Shown piece after piece: positions 1 through 12,359 of a stretch of DNA of 64,000 nucleotides (position 1 is its first letter; each line of letters starts with the position of its first letter). This DNA is from Beaufortia kweichowensis. Taxonomy: Eukaryota; Chordata; Actinopteri; Cypriniformes; Gastromyzontidae. The position numbers were made by a program, and so were the translations under genes. The stretch spans positions 9,755,200-9,819,199 of the forward strand of contig CM032809.1 in assembly GCA_019155185.1 (NCBI GenBank), given 5' to 3'. The notes under the pieces are model-generated. The model was not told the DNA's origin and made no database searches. It was given only the letters and a program-made list of their open reading frames with translations.

Positions 1-186
1 AGCAGGACATCAGCTGAGACAGAAACACCAGTCGCAGCAGTATTTACAAAAGCTGTTTGAAAACACAAACAATAGCGGGGCGGCCTGATTTCTTAACCCT
101 GTTCTAATGAGAGAACTTTAAGAAGTTCTCATGTAACGCCTGTGGTCTTTAGCTCAACCCCCTCAGAGGCCAGCGATCACAGAGGG
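1..186. other. upstream flank of stm
   Basis: I see no coding exon here. The one structured element is an inverted repeat at 111-130 with 8-nt arms (GAGAACTT and AAGTTCTC) around a 4-nt loop, about 57 nt upstream of the TATA box. It may be a regulatory site or chance. Confidence 0.4.
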
Positions 187-193
187 TATAAAA
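187..193 (+). promoter_or_regulatory. stm: TATA box of stm
   Basis: TATAAAA lies 79 nt before the start codon of the 11-nt coding first exon. Transcription would be expected to start about 30 nt downstream, giving a short 5' UTR. The unnamed downstream gene has the same kind of TATA promoter. Confidence 0.7.
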
Positions 194-271
194 GATCTGA
201 GATCTGCTCTTTACAGGCTTTAAACCTGCTTTACTACAGCCAATCTCATTCTGCATTTCACTGGCTTTGCA

Positions 272-3200
272 ATGCTGTTCCGGTGAGTACATCAACTTAC
301 ATTACCATGTCTTTCTGCTATAGGCTTGGGTACATTTCGATGCAACATTATGTAGAGTAATAATAAAAAAACGATCATATGAAGTAAATGTAACGGAAGA
401 CTGAAAAAATGATGCATGTATGACTATAAATGAAAGCAGTGTGAAATGTTTTAGGATTAACGCTGAATGTAATTTACCCTGGAAATTGATAAAATCAATA
501 AATCTAAACAAGCAATGAGAGCTTTAAAGAGACATGGCTTTAAAACTTGAATGATTCAGTATAAAAGGAATCAATTAAATTGGTCTATGTTGTTACATGA
601 TTACTCTGATGTTCAATGAGGTGATCAAAACAAAAAGACACCAGTGTGAAACAAAATATTAAAAATTATAAATTGTTTCTCTATGCAAATGTATACAATA
701 CATATGAATTGTCAATGCATATAGATGATTAATTTTAAGATTATATAGATTATTAAATTAAATTTATATATTGTATTTAGAATACAATTTATATTTTTAA
801 ACTGCAGTTCACACACAAAAAATATACACTTTTCTCTCTTTGTGCACATCTATAGGACACTGGTTGTTCCGTTGTTCTTTGCATTAGTGAGTCTCTCTCT
901 TTCTGCACCAATAAACGGTAAGAAACCCATATCAGCTTCAGCTTAACCCTAAATGATGATTTGTGATAATCAACAGATCTTGTCTTTTGGTAACATGAAG
1001 CATTTTCTGCCTCTGTATAATGAGTCTGTAATCAGAGCCTTTACCCGACACAATAGAGTTCTGTTCACCTGTAAGAATCAACACTGGGCCTCTATAGGAG
1101 ACTGACTCTTATAGCTCAATGCATGAAGAACACTAACCTCTGTCCTTTCTCTTGCCTCTTTTAATGCAGATGGAACTGACAATGATGGTAAGAATGTTTG
1201 GTACTGTTAACACACACATATCTACTGTATAATTATGATACGAATAATAATTTCTAAGTAGATTATTGCTCCATTCTGCACAAGCTTTACAAGAACAATG
1301 AACTGCACTGTTCTACTTCAGATGTGTTACAGATAACACACGTACCTGTATAGAAAAGTAAATACACCAACAGTTTCTCCTAGACAGCAATGACATATAA
1401 TTAGGAGTCTCCAGCTTTTTATAGGTTTGCTTTAAGGAAAAACATCAAAAGACATCAGTAATTTCACACGTCTCCTAGTATAAAAAGAGACACCAAAAAC
1501 TGTAATTAAGTCAATTTTGACATTTCTCATGAAACAGAAACATCTCAGTTATGCCTTCAACACAAATCTTTACTCTTACTGTCATCATTGACAGCGGTTT
1601 GTGTACAAATTCATATTTTTATGTCTTCTAAGGACATTCCTGAGTGACTTTGAAGTGCTTCTTCAAACACACCATATATTATTTTTATGATTCTATTTAT
1701 TTTGCTGATTATATTTTGATCTTATTTCCACGTTATAATCTCAGAGACTGCAGCCCTAATGGAAAGGCTGAGCTGTAGGTCATAATAAATCTACAGACCT
1801 TAAATGAGGTTTTGGAAATAAATAGTTGTTAGTCATTATCTCTATAGGGGAAATACTTAACACAATTTTTAACAAAAACTTTCAGACCTAACCATAACAC
1901 CATGTCATTTCATTACTTTTAAATTAAATAAATGAATGAATAAACAGGAAAAATACATTTGGAAACATGCTTTGTTGTTCTTTTTTTTAGTCCACATTTA
2001 TGGAGGTCTTCCCACTAAAAGTCCTGTGAATGGAAACTCAGGTTTGCTATACACAAAAACTCACTGTAAAACTAAAAACCTTGTAAATATGTCACATGTA
2101 TTACACACTTTTTCAAAATAAATGTGCTTCAAAAGGTCCCATAAAAGAGCCATGTTTGGTTCCCAAAAGAACCTTTCTGTCAAAGCATGCGTTCTTTTTT
2201 ACCTTTTTATAGTCTAAAGATCCTTTTTCAACTACATAGAACCTTTTGCGAAACGTTATATGGATTTTTAAGGTACAATATGGAACCAAAAACCAAAATT
2301 AGTCTAGGGCATCGTGAAGCACTTTTATTTTTAAGAGTTTATGTCTTTATATAATATGTTTGTTTATATCTTTTATCCATAGTACATACATATACACAAA
2401 CAATACCCAGATATTCAAACCAAACAACAATAATTTGGACAATCTTCTCTTTAGCAGGAGCTACAGATGGGACGGATTCATCAGAGAAACAAGGAGGTAA
2501 GAGACGCTTCTAGAGATTATTTGAAACAAGTAAGAATAAAGATCTTCATGTCATGTCAGAATCCAACAACACCACAACACATTCATCTACCCAATTCTTT
2601 CATTTCAGGTCTCAATGAGACTACAGACAAACCAGGTTAGTTCCTAATATCAGAAATAAAGTTTAAAAAAGGTCAACAGGGTACAAAAATAAAGGCCACA
2701 TTCTTTGAAGATGTATATAAAGTTTTGGACAGAAAATTAACATATAATCCCGTAACAAGCTCATTCCTTAAAGAAAATACTAGTGAAGAACATGCATGAA
2801 AAATATATCCATTAAAAATCACCTACATGATGAAAATTTCAGCCTGTCTCTTAATCCATTTGATTTTTTCATCTCTTATCAAAGAAGTCGAAGGAGCTTC
2901 TGACACAAACAGTGAGTGCTAAACTCCTTTAAAACTCTTTCACTCATTGAAATATATGAAAGCATCATCTAAACCGAACATTCTGATTGATTTCAGATGA
3001 CAGAAGCATGGATGAATCCACGGGCAGCCCCGATTCCACAGGTATGATCAACACACACCAAAAAGATTTCCCAAACACACAAGAACAAAGCAATAGATTT
3101 ATGCCTCAATTCTTTGACAAACATGTTGACAAACAAGCACAACTTTTTCTTCTCATTCATTTATTTCTATACAAAAGTACCATGGCAATACTATGATCTT

Positions 3201-6200
3201 ACAGTCCTATCTTATTTAAATACCATGCTATGCTACCAGCAATGATGACATCATCAAACGTATGTGGCTCATAACACCCTAACTCTAACACCTAGAACAA
3301 CAAAGCAAATCCAAATCTCAATTTTGTTATTCTCTTGATTTCTTTAGAAATTTCTAAATCAGACACAACAGATATAGATACAGAAACAGGCACTGACACT
3401 AAAACAGATGCATCAGAGCTGAAGTCAGATGATTCAGGTGGGTGAAATATCTATTTAAATTACATAAAAGAATGAATGTGTGTAAAGTAACCTGATCAAA
3501 TGACCTGTCATCTCCTACAGATGAAAACACAGTCAAACCATCAGCACAAGAGAAGACAGGTAAAAGTTATACGAGAAACAACAGGAGGAAAGAAAAACAG
3601 ACATGATGATGACATTCTTATAAAGGTGTCATTTAATGTTTCAGATGCTGAACGTGTTGATACAGACTCTAAGGAAAAGCAATCCACAGGTAAACTAACA
3701 TCTCTTAAAGGTTTTTATGTCTGTTTCTCTTACAGGGATTGTTCAAACTAAATTGTAAACAGCATTATGTATTCATCCTTATTCAACTCCAAACCTGTGT
3801 AACTTTCTTTAAACACAAAGACAGAACAAACCTGAACATTTAAGCTTCCAAAAGTTAAACATTTCTGTCTGTTTTATAGACACAGATGAGGTGTTGGATA
3901 AAGACACAGGTATGTTTTCTCATCCTTACCTTTATTTTTGGAGTATTCGACATAATCCTGGTTGAACATCTTGCCTGGATCCTGAACAACACACCTGTTA
4001 ACAAATCAAATTTTAGGGTTAGGCCTTTAACAACACTGAACAAACGATGACTTCCCACAAATACTAGTTAATGGTTAAGGTAAAACTGTGTTTGTTTGAG
4101 AGGGATTTTGTTTCTAAGACCAGCTCACCATACTGGTTAGATCCCAGTCATTTTTATTAGAATGATACTGCTTAAACTCTTCATACTGTGTCATTTCAGA
4201 CAAGGATGCTGCAAGTGTCGAAAAGACAGACACAGACACAACTGACGATACAAGCAAAAGTTCTCCAGGTATTTCAAATCTCTGCAGAAATTATTGCACT
4301 TTCCTTACGAAAAGTCAAAAAACATAAGCTTAATTAAAAAACTTCACGTGTCTCAGGTTAGGTTGTGTTTTTAAGACTAACAGTTTTGTATTTGTCCTAA
4401 TAAAGAAGATAAAGAAGATTCACCCGACAAGGATTCTCCAGAAACAGATGAACTCAAGGATGGTGAGATGAAAACAATGACAGAACAGTTGTCTGAAAGT
4501 CTTTAAATTCATAATATCCCACAATATCATGTGTGTCTGAATTTGTATAGTATAGAAATGACTAAATTACAGTATCGTATCAGTATAGTTGTAAAACAAC
4601 ATACTTGTCTTCGGGACTTTAGACTTATAAGAGTCAGTCAGTCAGTCTGTGGTCACGTGATGACGCTATTTTACCAACGTTTTTGACTACTATGTACGAC
4701 ATTTACAGTGTATTACGGTCACTGCACACCTGATTTCATTGTTTGGCTCTATCTAACCTTTCTTGTGGTATCGTGCTGCTTTTCTCCGTCTGCATCCGTC
4801 ACGCATCTGAATTAAACACGCCCCTATTTTCCAAAGCCCGCTTTAGAGGGGCGTGTCTAATTCAGCGGAAGTTGCAGTAAATTTAACATCGCTTACCGAC
4901 CGTGCATTTACACTGCTAAGAAAATAAAGCTTCTAAATACAGTTAACTACACCAGAATACCGCAGATTGAGACGTTTTCCTGTACAGCTGGCAATCCCAC
5001 AATGCACCTCGAGAAAGTGACGCGCTCGGCTTCCGTCACGCTCGCTCAACTAACCTGAAACACGCCAGATTACAGTCAATGAGGATTTAATATTCAGGAG
5101 GAGTGGGATTTTGGAGCAGATTTGTTGCTGGTTAGCAATAAAAACAACATTATTAATGAATGATTATGAAACATATTTAATTTATATTAAGTACGATTTT
5201 AGGGTCTTAGCTCATAACACAGTGATTGTCAGAATATTGTCTGCACTCACTACTACAGTGAAATACCATGGTGGCACTAATCTCTTTGGACATGTACTAT
5301 GGCAATACCATGTTTTTGGACATTAAACTACCACAGTACATGAATATGGTTATCATTTAGTGCCATGGTGTGACCATCATTTTTATTAAATACAGGGTTA
5401 TATTTGGTATATTTTAATAAAAGTGATCGTCTGATCCTGGATTACAGTGTTCAAGCATGTTAAAGTCTGGCATTATGGTTGAAAGTGCTTATCTATATCG
5501 AAGATGCATATGGAAATCAAGCCTGTCCCAAATGACACTTGGGGATCTTGCATACTGAAGATAGCTGTCATATGCACATGCCTAAAAAGTCCACTGCTCT
5601 TTAGGGGCTACAACCTGAATAATAATAATGAATGCTTATAAACACAAAACAATATAACACATCTGAACCATTTGTTAATGCTAGTGGCACATTAATGTAA
5701 CTTTAATGGCATACCATTTGTTTTTTACATACAGATTCTGACAAAGACAAGACAGATAGTGACACAAATGAAAAGAGTGAAGAGAAAGATGAAAAAGACT
5801 CTAGCAAAGACTCAGAGGAACAAGGAACGCCGGAAACCCCAGACAAAAAGGAAACTTTTGATGGCAACTTGGATACTGATGAGGTCAAAGATTCAGATGA
5901 TTCCTCCAACAAAGATTCAGATGATTCTTCTAGCAAAGATTCAGGTGATTCCTCCAACAAAGATTCAGATGATTCCTCCAACAAAGATTCAGATGATTCC
6001 TCCAACAAAGATTCAGATGATTCCTCCAGCAAAGATTCAGATGATTCTTCTAACAAAGATTCAGATGATTCCTCCAAAAAACATTCAGATGATTCCTCCA
6101 ACAAAGATTCAGATGATTCTTCTAACAAAGATTCAGATGATTCAGATGATTCATCTAACAAAGATTCAGACACAAAAGACACAGACAGCACAGAGAAAAA

Positions 6201-8092
6201 AGGCAAGGACACTGAGACTGATGTAGACACCACAGAAAAAGACACAGACAGCACAGAGAAGAAAGAGAAGGATGCTGAGACTGATGTGGACACCACCGAA
6301 AAAGATGCAGACAGCAAGCAAGACACAGCAGATTCTCCTGACACGCCAGACAACAAGGACAGCACTGAAGACAAAGACAAGGACAGCAGTGACCTGAAGG
6401 ATAAAGAAGACGACGGGGACAGCGAGAAGGACACTAAAGACAAGGAGGAGACTAAGGAGACGGGTGACCAGAGCAGTGAAGGTAAGGATAAAGAAGATGA
6501 GTCCAAACCAGACGAGCAGGACAAGGGTGATGCTGCTTCAAAAGAGGATGCTGTGACCAGTCAGTCTGATGAAAGTCCACTGAAGGAGACAGAAGACAAG
6601 CAGGAAGACAAACCTGATGGTGACAAACCTGATGGAGAGAAGTCCAGTCTGGACTCAGACTCCGACAGCAAAGACGACAGCAATGACAAAGACCAGGAGA
6701 AGAACAGCACAGAATCCACAGACACAGAAATTCACAGCAGTGACAGCCAGACTGATGTAGATAGCTCAGAAAAAGGAGGAGAAGGTAAACACACTTAGCT
6801 TAGGATGGGTTCTTTGTGGCCTAAACTTCTGGTCCAAATATGCAAATAGAAGCAGGCATATGTACTTTATTCGTTTGATCCATTAAGATTTTCATTCCCA
6901 CAGATATTGATGATGACAATGACTCCATCAGCATGGAAAAGGACAAACAAGGTACATTTACTTTTGGATATAAACTCACATGTAAAGTTAAGATGAAGGT
7001 TTAATATACAGCATTGTGCAAAAGTCTTATACACATTATATAAATGTATAGTATAATTCACTGTAAGTTGCTTTGGATAAAAACATTTTTTGGTGAAGCA
7101 TCTAAAGTAACTAAGACTTGGAGTAAAACGTTTTGTACTGAATGGATTTCTAATTTCAAAGATTCCCAAGATGGCACATCAATAGAGTCAAATGACGACT
7201 CAGATGCTGATTCTAGTGGTAATGGAGTTAAACTAGATTACAATATCACTTGTTTTCATTTCATTTGCAAATAGTAATGCAGTAATACCAATAATCTTTG
7301 TGCTGTCTTTTAGATGACCACGACAGTGACTCAGTGCCATCTGTTGAGTCAACATCAATTGGTAATTATGTCTCCTAATAAGTTGATGTAAAAATTGGAG
7401 TGTGGTGTATAAAACACGTTTAAAAAGTTTGTTTTATAAATTTTCGAACACACTTGATAGCCATGATACTTCAGATGGTATGTCTGGAACATTGTGTCTA
7501 AAGCCACCTGCTCACACGTTTCTTAAGAAAATACAAAAATCTAGTTTAGATATTATGAAATGTAACATAAGTTTCTTCTCTAAATCTAAAGTCGAATATC
7601 AAAAACTGTGACCCAGTTTTGTTAGTATTGTCTGACTGAAAGGAACAATCACAAAGAACTCTGGTAAAGCTTGATTTAACATTGCATGTTTCTGTTTAGA
7701 TGATGATGATGATGACACTGATATCCAAGATGATAAACATCATGAAGTTGAGAAGGGTAAGCCCCTCCCACATTGAAAGCACAGAAACATCATAAACTTT
7801 GCACTTTTGTTTGATACTGTGCATTACTGTACTGTGTAGAGGACAAAGATTGTATAATAAATGTGCTTGGTTTTTTTGCCTGCAAAACCTCCACCAAAAA
7901 CAGACGATCTTGATGACACAACACAAGGTAACGGCAGTGTAAAAATAAACTCTGCGTACAGTCATTGTGTTAAACAGACATCAGAGAATATAAGGATTTG
8001 AGAAAGATTGATTGTGTGTTTATAAAAGCTAATGCCTGATCTAAACTTCAGGGTCAAATGATGGCACCAAAACCCCACTGCCAAGCTCCTAG
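272..8092 (+). CDS. stm: starmaker, acidic secreted otolith matrix protein
   Basis: Starmaker is a highly acidic, intrinsically disordered secreted protein that shapes calcium carbonate crystals in fish otoliths. My model has 21 coding exons: 272-282, 856-917, 1170-1187, 1991-2041 (weak donor, doubtful), 2458-2496, 2609-2635, 2885-2911, 2997-3041, 3348-3437, 3521-3559, 3645-3689, 3880-3909, 4200-4268, 4406-4462, 5735-6784, 6904-6951, 7162-7218, 7314-7361, 7700-7756, 7904-7927 and 8052-8092 (TAG). The joined frame is open for 644 codons, against about 613 in zebrafish. The start MLFRTLVVPLFFALVSLSL and then APINDGTDND match zebrafish starmaker as I remember it and form a signal peptide probably cut after SLSA. 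I see no cysteine. After exon 1 every intron is in phase 1, so each internal exon can be gained or lost without a frameshift. The 1050-nt exon holds a DSDDSSNK repeat. The product name is secure; small exons could be missed or added. Confidence 0.9.
2108..2339. mobile_element. palindromic MITE-like element in a stm intron
   Basis: The two ends are inverted relatives: an AAAATAAATGTGCTTC-type left end and a GAAGCACTTTTATTTTTAAGAG-type right end, with internal AGAACCTTT motifs on both sides. Related sequence recurs at 45530-45713 and 55523-55668. There is no coding capacity, which fits a non-autonomous DNA transposon. I cannot assign the superfamily. Confidence 0.55.
4600..5100. other. CpG-richer block inside the largest stm intron
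   Basis: This block stands out from the AT-rich intron by its many CpG dinucleotides. It contains an inverted repeat with arms near 4809-4826 and 4847-4863 (GAATTAAACACGCCCCT against AGGGGCGTGTCTAATTC). No exon fits the phase-1 pattern. It is probably an inserted, decayed repeat or a regulatory element. The rest of the intron up to 5734 holds short CCATGGT-type inverted motifs and nothing coding. Confidence 0.4.
5887..6168 (+). repeat. stm: 24-nt tandem repeat encoding DSDDSSNK
   Basis: About eleven to twelve tandem copies of a 24-nt unit encode D-S-D-D-S-S-N/S/K-K/H in the stm frame. Variants include SSSK, SGDSSNK and SSKKH, and one unit is lengthened by an extra DSDD. The repeat gives clustered Asp and potentially phosphorylated Ser, a pattern shared with dentin phosphoprotein by convergence or relationship. 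The reverse strand is also open here only because the repeat has no stop in that frame. Confidence 0.9.
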
Positions 8093-8690
8093 CGACCAGA
8101 ACAAGACAGCAGCAATTGAACAGGTATCATCTGAACAACATTTTGATCAATACTTTTCAATATTTAATATAAAGAGAAATTTGCTAAGTAAACTAAAGTT
8201 AAATTGCTGACATGTTTATAGAGGCCTCGGCGATTGTATTTAGGTTTTAAAGATCATAAAGGTTAATTTCATTTGTGAAGATTATCATGATACATTATCA
8301 TAAAACGTGTACGTTTCATAAACATTTGTTAATAAGAGAGCCAAATGTATCCTAATATTTGTAAGTCGCTTAGGATAAAAGCGTCAGCTAAATGCCTAAA
8401 TGTAGCCTTTTTTTGAGGGAACCGGTGCACCGCTAACTTTGAGTTGCCATACAAAAGTATGTCACTTTTTAGCTAGTGAAGAGTAATAACACATGGTTTT
8501 TAAAGGCCCAGACATTAGACTCTATCGCCCTCTTGAGTCATGTAGGATTAACTGCAAAATGATTAAATCTGTTATAGAAATAAAATCAGTTTTATTTTGC
8601 TTTTCAGAATGTTCCTGAAGAGATGCTAAAGGAATCAACGGATACAGTCAAGAGTTTCTTGTCCCAATAAATCATTTAATTGACCCCCAC
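8093..8690 (+). other. stm: stm 3' UTR with an intron
   Basis: After the TAG, the terminal coding exon continues to a clear donor at 8124 (AACAG|GTATC). A plausible acceptor ends at 8607 (TTGCTTTTCAG), so the final exon would be non-coding and begin at 8608. The first AATAAA follows at 8666-8671. Further AATAAA hexamers at 9243 and 9343 could give longer transcripts. Confidence 0.6.
8666..8671 (+). terminator. stm: candidate stm polyadenylation signal
   Basis: A canonical AATAAA lies 58 nt into the inferred last non-coding exon and about 30 nt before a (CT)n tract. Alternative signals exist at 9243-9248 and 9343-9348, so the true 3' end is uncertain. Confidence 0.5.
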
Positions 8691-8700
8691 CCCACCCCCA

Positions 8701-8786
<86 letters not shown>
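8701..8786. repeat. (CT)n microsatellite
   Basis: This is a nearly pure CT tract with a few CC interruptions, immediately downstream of the first stm polyadenylation signal. Confidence 0.95.
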
Positions 8787-8788
<2 letters not shown>

Positions 8789-11767
8789 GTGGTGAAGGTT
8801 CCTGTCTGAGGGTTCTGGGAAGCAGATTAAATTATTCATCTGTTGGTGTACATTCCATTTTTAATTTTGTTCTAATTCTACAACTTTGATATCCTAATTT
8901 TACCAGTTTTAGATAATGTCTGACAAATAATGTCTGATTATTGAGGATCTAAATATAATAAGCAGTAGTACTAACTGAAAGAATTATCAGAAATCTCTTA
9001 AGCCTAAAGGATTTGGAGTTGTCATGGTGGATCTTCTGTTTTCCGTTTCTTTGTCCACACTGTGTCCCCGTCCTTGACAACAAGACCATTTTTGCTTATC
9101 TGAAAGACTGCAGCTGCTACAATGAAAGGTTTTGTCCTGGCAGATCAGTTTGATATGTCACAGAATGATGTTTTTCACCCAAAATGATTTACTGTACAGA
9201 CAATTTATGATAGATTCTATAAAGTCTCTTTGGATGAATACTAATAAACTAGCAATGTAAGAGCACAGATTGTGTTGAAAAACTGTTAAAAAAATGTTGT
9301 ATAGATTTAAAGTCGTTTTAATATGTACACAGGGAGCAAACTAATAAAAGGTTGTCAGGAAATCTGTTATCATGATTGTGTTTTTGTGTGAATGAAAAGT
9401 CACACATCTGTAGAGAATAAAAATTGCAAAATTGCAATTGCATTAATATCTCAAATGTGTCTCTTAAACATATTGAGATTAAATATAGAGCAAATGATGA
9501 TTTTTTTCCTGGTGAAAAGGATTCCAATAATCTCAAATGTGTCTCAAAACAGATTTGTGTCATACACTGCACTCAGATTTGCCTAAATCAAAAGAAGCCG
9601 TATTAAAAGCTCCACAATTTTAATGTGAACCCAAATATTTTTCATGAAATGTCCCTCGAAACAAGCCAAAGAATACATACTGTACAATAACAATATAACA
9701 CAAATTGTTAACTTTTATCTCAAATTATACTTTACAATTTCAGCCACAAGTAATGGACATTAACTAGATAGAAAGAATAATACATTATTTTGCTTGTTTT
9801 CATCTTTAATACACTATGTCAGTCTTTTTACAAAGCAGTGTTAACTTTTATTATCTTATTTATTAGATTTCTGCAAATTAAATAAGAGTTTTGATCCATA
9901 CACCTCTCCACTTAAAAAAATCTAAACTTTAGCAATAGTTTTATATTGTAGAATACTCTTAAACTATTTTAAGTGTTTAATTTTTGTAATCATTTTTGCA
10001 TCATTTGAATAATTTTGCAATTCTGATCTTTAAACATCAAACATTGTAGAAAAGCAAGCAGAGTTTGCATGGCTGCACATAGACTTAAACATTATCAGAT
10101 TGTGCAAATGCCCTTATAAATGGATCTCATTTCAGTGGTTTCTAGTCAAAGAAAGAAACTCCTATCTAATCTCTGCTGTCTTAATTTTTTTTTAGAAAGA
10201 TTTAACCAGCAGACTAGATTTCTTGAACCTTATCCAGAGAAAGAGTTAAGTTTCCACGTGTGTCTCCATGGGCTCTTTGGAGCACGACTCAATCTCACGT
10301 TTCATCTCGGCTAAACTTGGTGGTCTAAACCTGGCCCTAGGGTGAAGGAACGGGAGGATGAGGAGAAAGAGGAAGGTGTACTTCAGACAAAAGCCACCAA
10401 ACAGCTCAGAACAAAGCATCCATGCCCTGTCTGTCCGAGCATGACTCACGGGTCTCTGTGTGGAAATGGCCCGTCAACCCCGTGTCTTCGCCATCTTACG
10501 AGAGGCCAATGAAACCAAAGGCAAAGTTTTAAACTAGAGACGTCCAGTGAAGCCTGACCCTCGCAGTGCATTAGACCACTTTCCCAACAGGCTGGAAGGG
10601 GGCGGAAGGCCGCGAGAAGCCTTTAGAAATATTAGACTTTAATTTAAGCCGTAAGAGGGTTTAAGCGGCTGATATCTGTGAGAATAGAGCTACCTTTAGC
10701 TGGAAAACAGGCCCGGCTGACGAGGGTCTCACTCTTTTGCATGTAATATAAGATACAAGCTGATTACTGTTTCTCTAATATCCAAAGGTACATGGTTTAC
10801 AATTGTTCTATATGTTATTTCACACTACAAAACTGGATAAAGTTGCTGTAAGTATAGTCCAAAAAACATTTTTCATTTGAGTATTTTTGGGCACAAATAT
10901 TGACCGTCAGATCTGTTTGAAAGTAAAACATACTACAGTGTTACAGTAAATCCACACAAATTGAATTGTCCATATTTGGCTAAAATCCAAACTGAACAAA
11001 GAATACATTTTGCAAAGTCTAATGCAGATAAAAACATTATAATATATCAAGGTTTGGAATAACTATATGCTATATGTATTATCAAAATGTGACCCAGTGT
11101 CAACCTCATACATAAAATAATCTTTGATATCTACACAAAACAGTCTTTTGTGAGCACAATCCTCTACTTATATTCTATTGAGGTCCAAACGCAAGATTTC
11201 AACACTGCTGTTGGTTTTATTGAGGTTAAGACACATGCAATGCTCTGTTCATACTACCTTTTATTTGACTTCTTTCACACAGAAAGTGTGAATTTAAAGG
11301 TAAAGTGTACCTTAAAAGGACAATTCAGAAAAGTGTAAAACAAAATATGATTTATGAATGTGGCACTTTATCATAACACAATAGTATATTAAAGATACAT
11401 GTGAAAACACAGTTTACTGTGTCAATGTATATACAATGACTATTGAGTGTTTCTTTAATATATGTGGCAAAACTTCACGTAAGATGTCCAGGCAGGAAAT
11501 TAGAAATTTTAATGTCTACCTGTCCACACGATTTCTCTGCTACACTACATATTAGATTGGGCTCACGGTGATTCATTACAGAGCGCTTGAAGGACCCGAA
11601 CCTCCAGCGCTGTAGTCATTTCAGACCGATCGGGTTTCCAAACAAGAATGGCTCCTTCAGGACGATCAGAAGTGGCTCGTGGCCACTGAAACAATAAGTC
11701 CTAACAGAGCTTTAGATGGGAAATATGAGACCAGAGCAGGAATCTGTATGGGAAAACATGTGAGGCC

Positions 11768-11796
11768 CTGTGTGTATGTGTGTGTGTGTGTGTGTA
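11768..11796. repeat. (GT)n microsatellite
   Basis: A short GT tract with one interruption. Confidence 0.85.
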
Positions 11797-11977
11797 TAAC
11801 ACAATATAATTCACCTTTTACTTCCTACACATACAACGGTTCAGACTTACAAACACAAGAAAACAAACATTTTTAAAAATGCTTTTAATAAATAAATTTA
11901 TACTCAAATATATAGTAGTCAGTGGGTGTTTGAGGCTTAGACCAGAACTTCATATGGATCCTTTAATTTATATTATA

Positions 11978-12359
11978 CAGTAACTGGCAAAAGTTTAGAC
12001 ACAGATTACAAAAATGTTTTTCATGATCTTAAAAAAATAATAATCTGAAAGTGTATATTTTAATGTTTGAAATTACTTTTGTAGACAAAAAACAATTGTG
12101 TCAAACTAACATTTTGCAAAAACATTTTTTTTAAATGGATTATCTGGAGCAACTAATAAATAAAAAGCAGTCAATACGAGTCCAGCATAGATAGAAATTC
12201 AGTGCTGTTTAAAACTCAAGAAGCTGGATGATAAAATATCAAGAATATGATTTTACAAATTCTAGGTGACAACTTTTAAAGATGAACATAATTCCCAAAG
12301 TTACAATTGTCTTATTTGATGGTTTTAAAGAGGGTTTCCAAACTTTTGACTGGTACTGT
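11978..12359. mobile_element. TA-flanked MITE, copy 1
   Basis: The left end CAGTAACTGGCAAAAGTTTAG and the right end AAACTTTTGACTGGTACTG are inverted copies of each other and are flanked by TATA on both sides. This is what a Tc1/mariner-type insertion at TA leaves. Related copies are at 42225-42543 (opposite orientation) and 52361-52580 (truncated). It encodes no transposase. Confidence 0.7.

Noticed and set aside
5759..6226. 155-codon plus-strand open frame rich in IQMIPPTK repeats
   Set aside because: It is an out-of-phase reading of the same stm repeat; the phase fixed by both flanking splice sites encodes DSDDSSNK instead.
5703..6524. 273-codon minus-strand open frame rich in Ser and Leu/Glu
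   Set aside because: It is the antisense of the stm repeat exon. Its openness is a by-product of the stop-free 24-nt repeat, and it has no splice or promoter context.
10246..10449. Overlapping 64- and 67-codon frames on both strands
   Set aside because: There is no splice context and no recognisable product; more likely chance frames in a GC-richer block.
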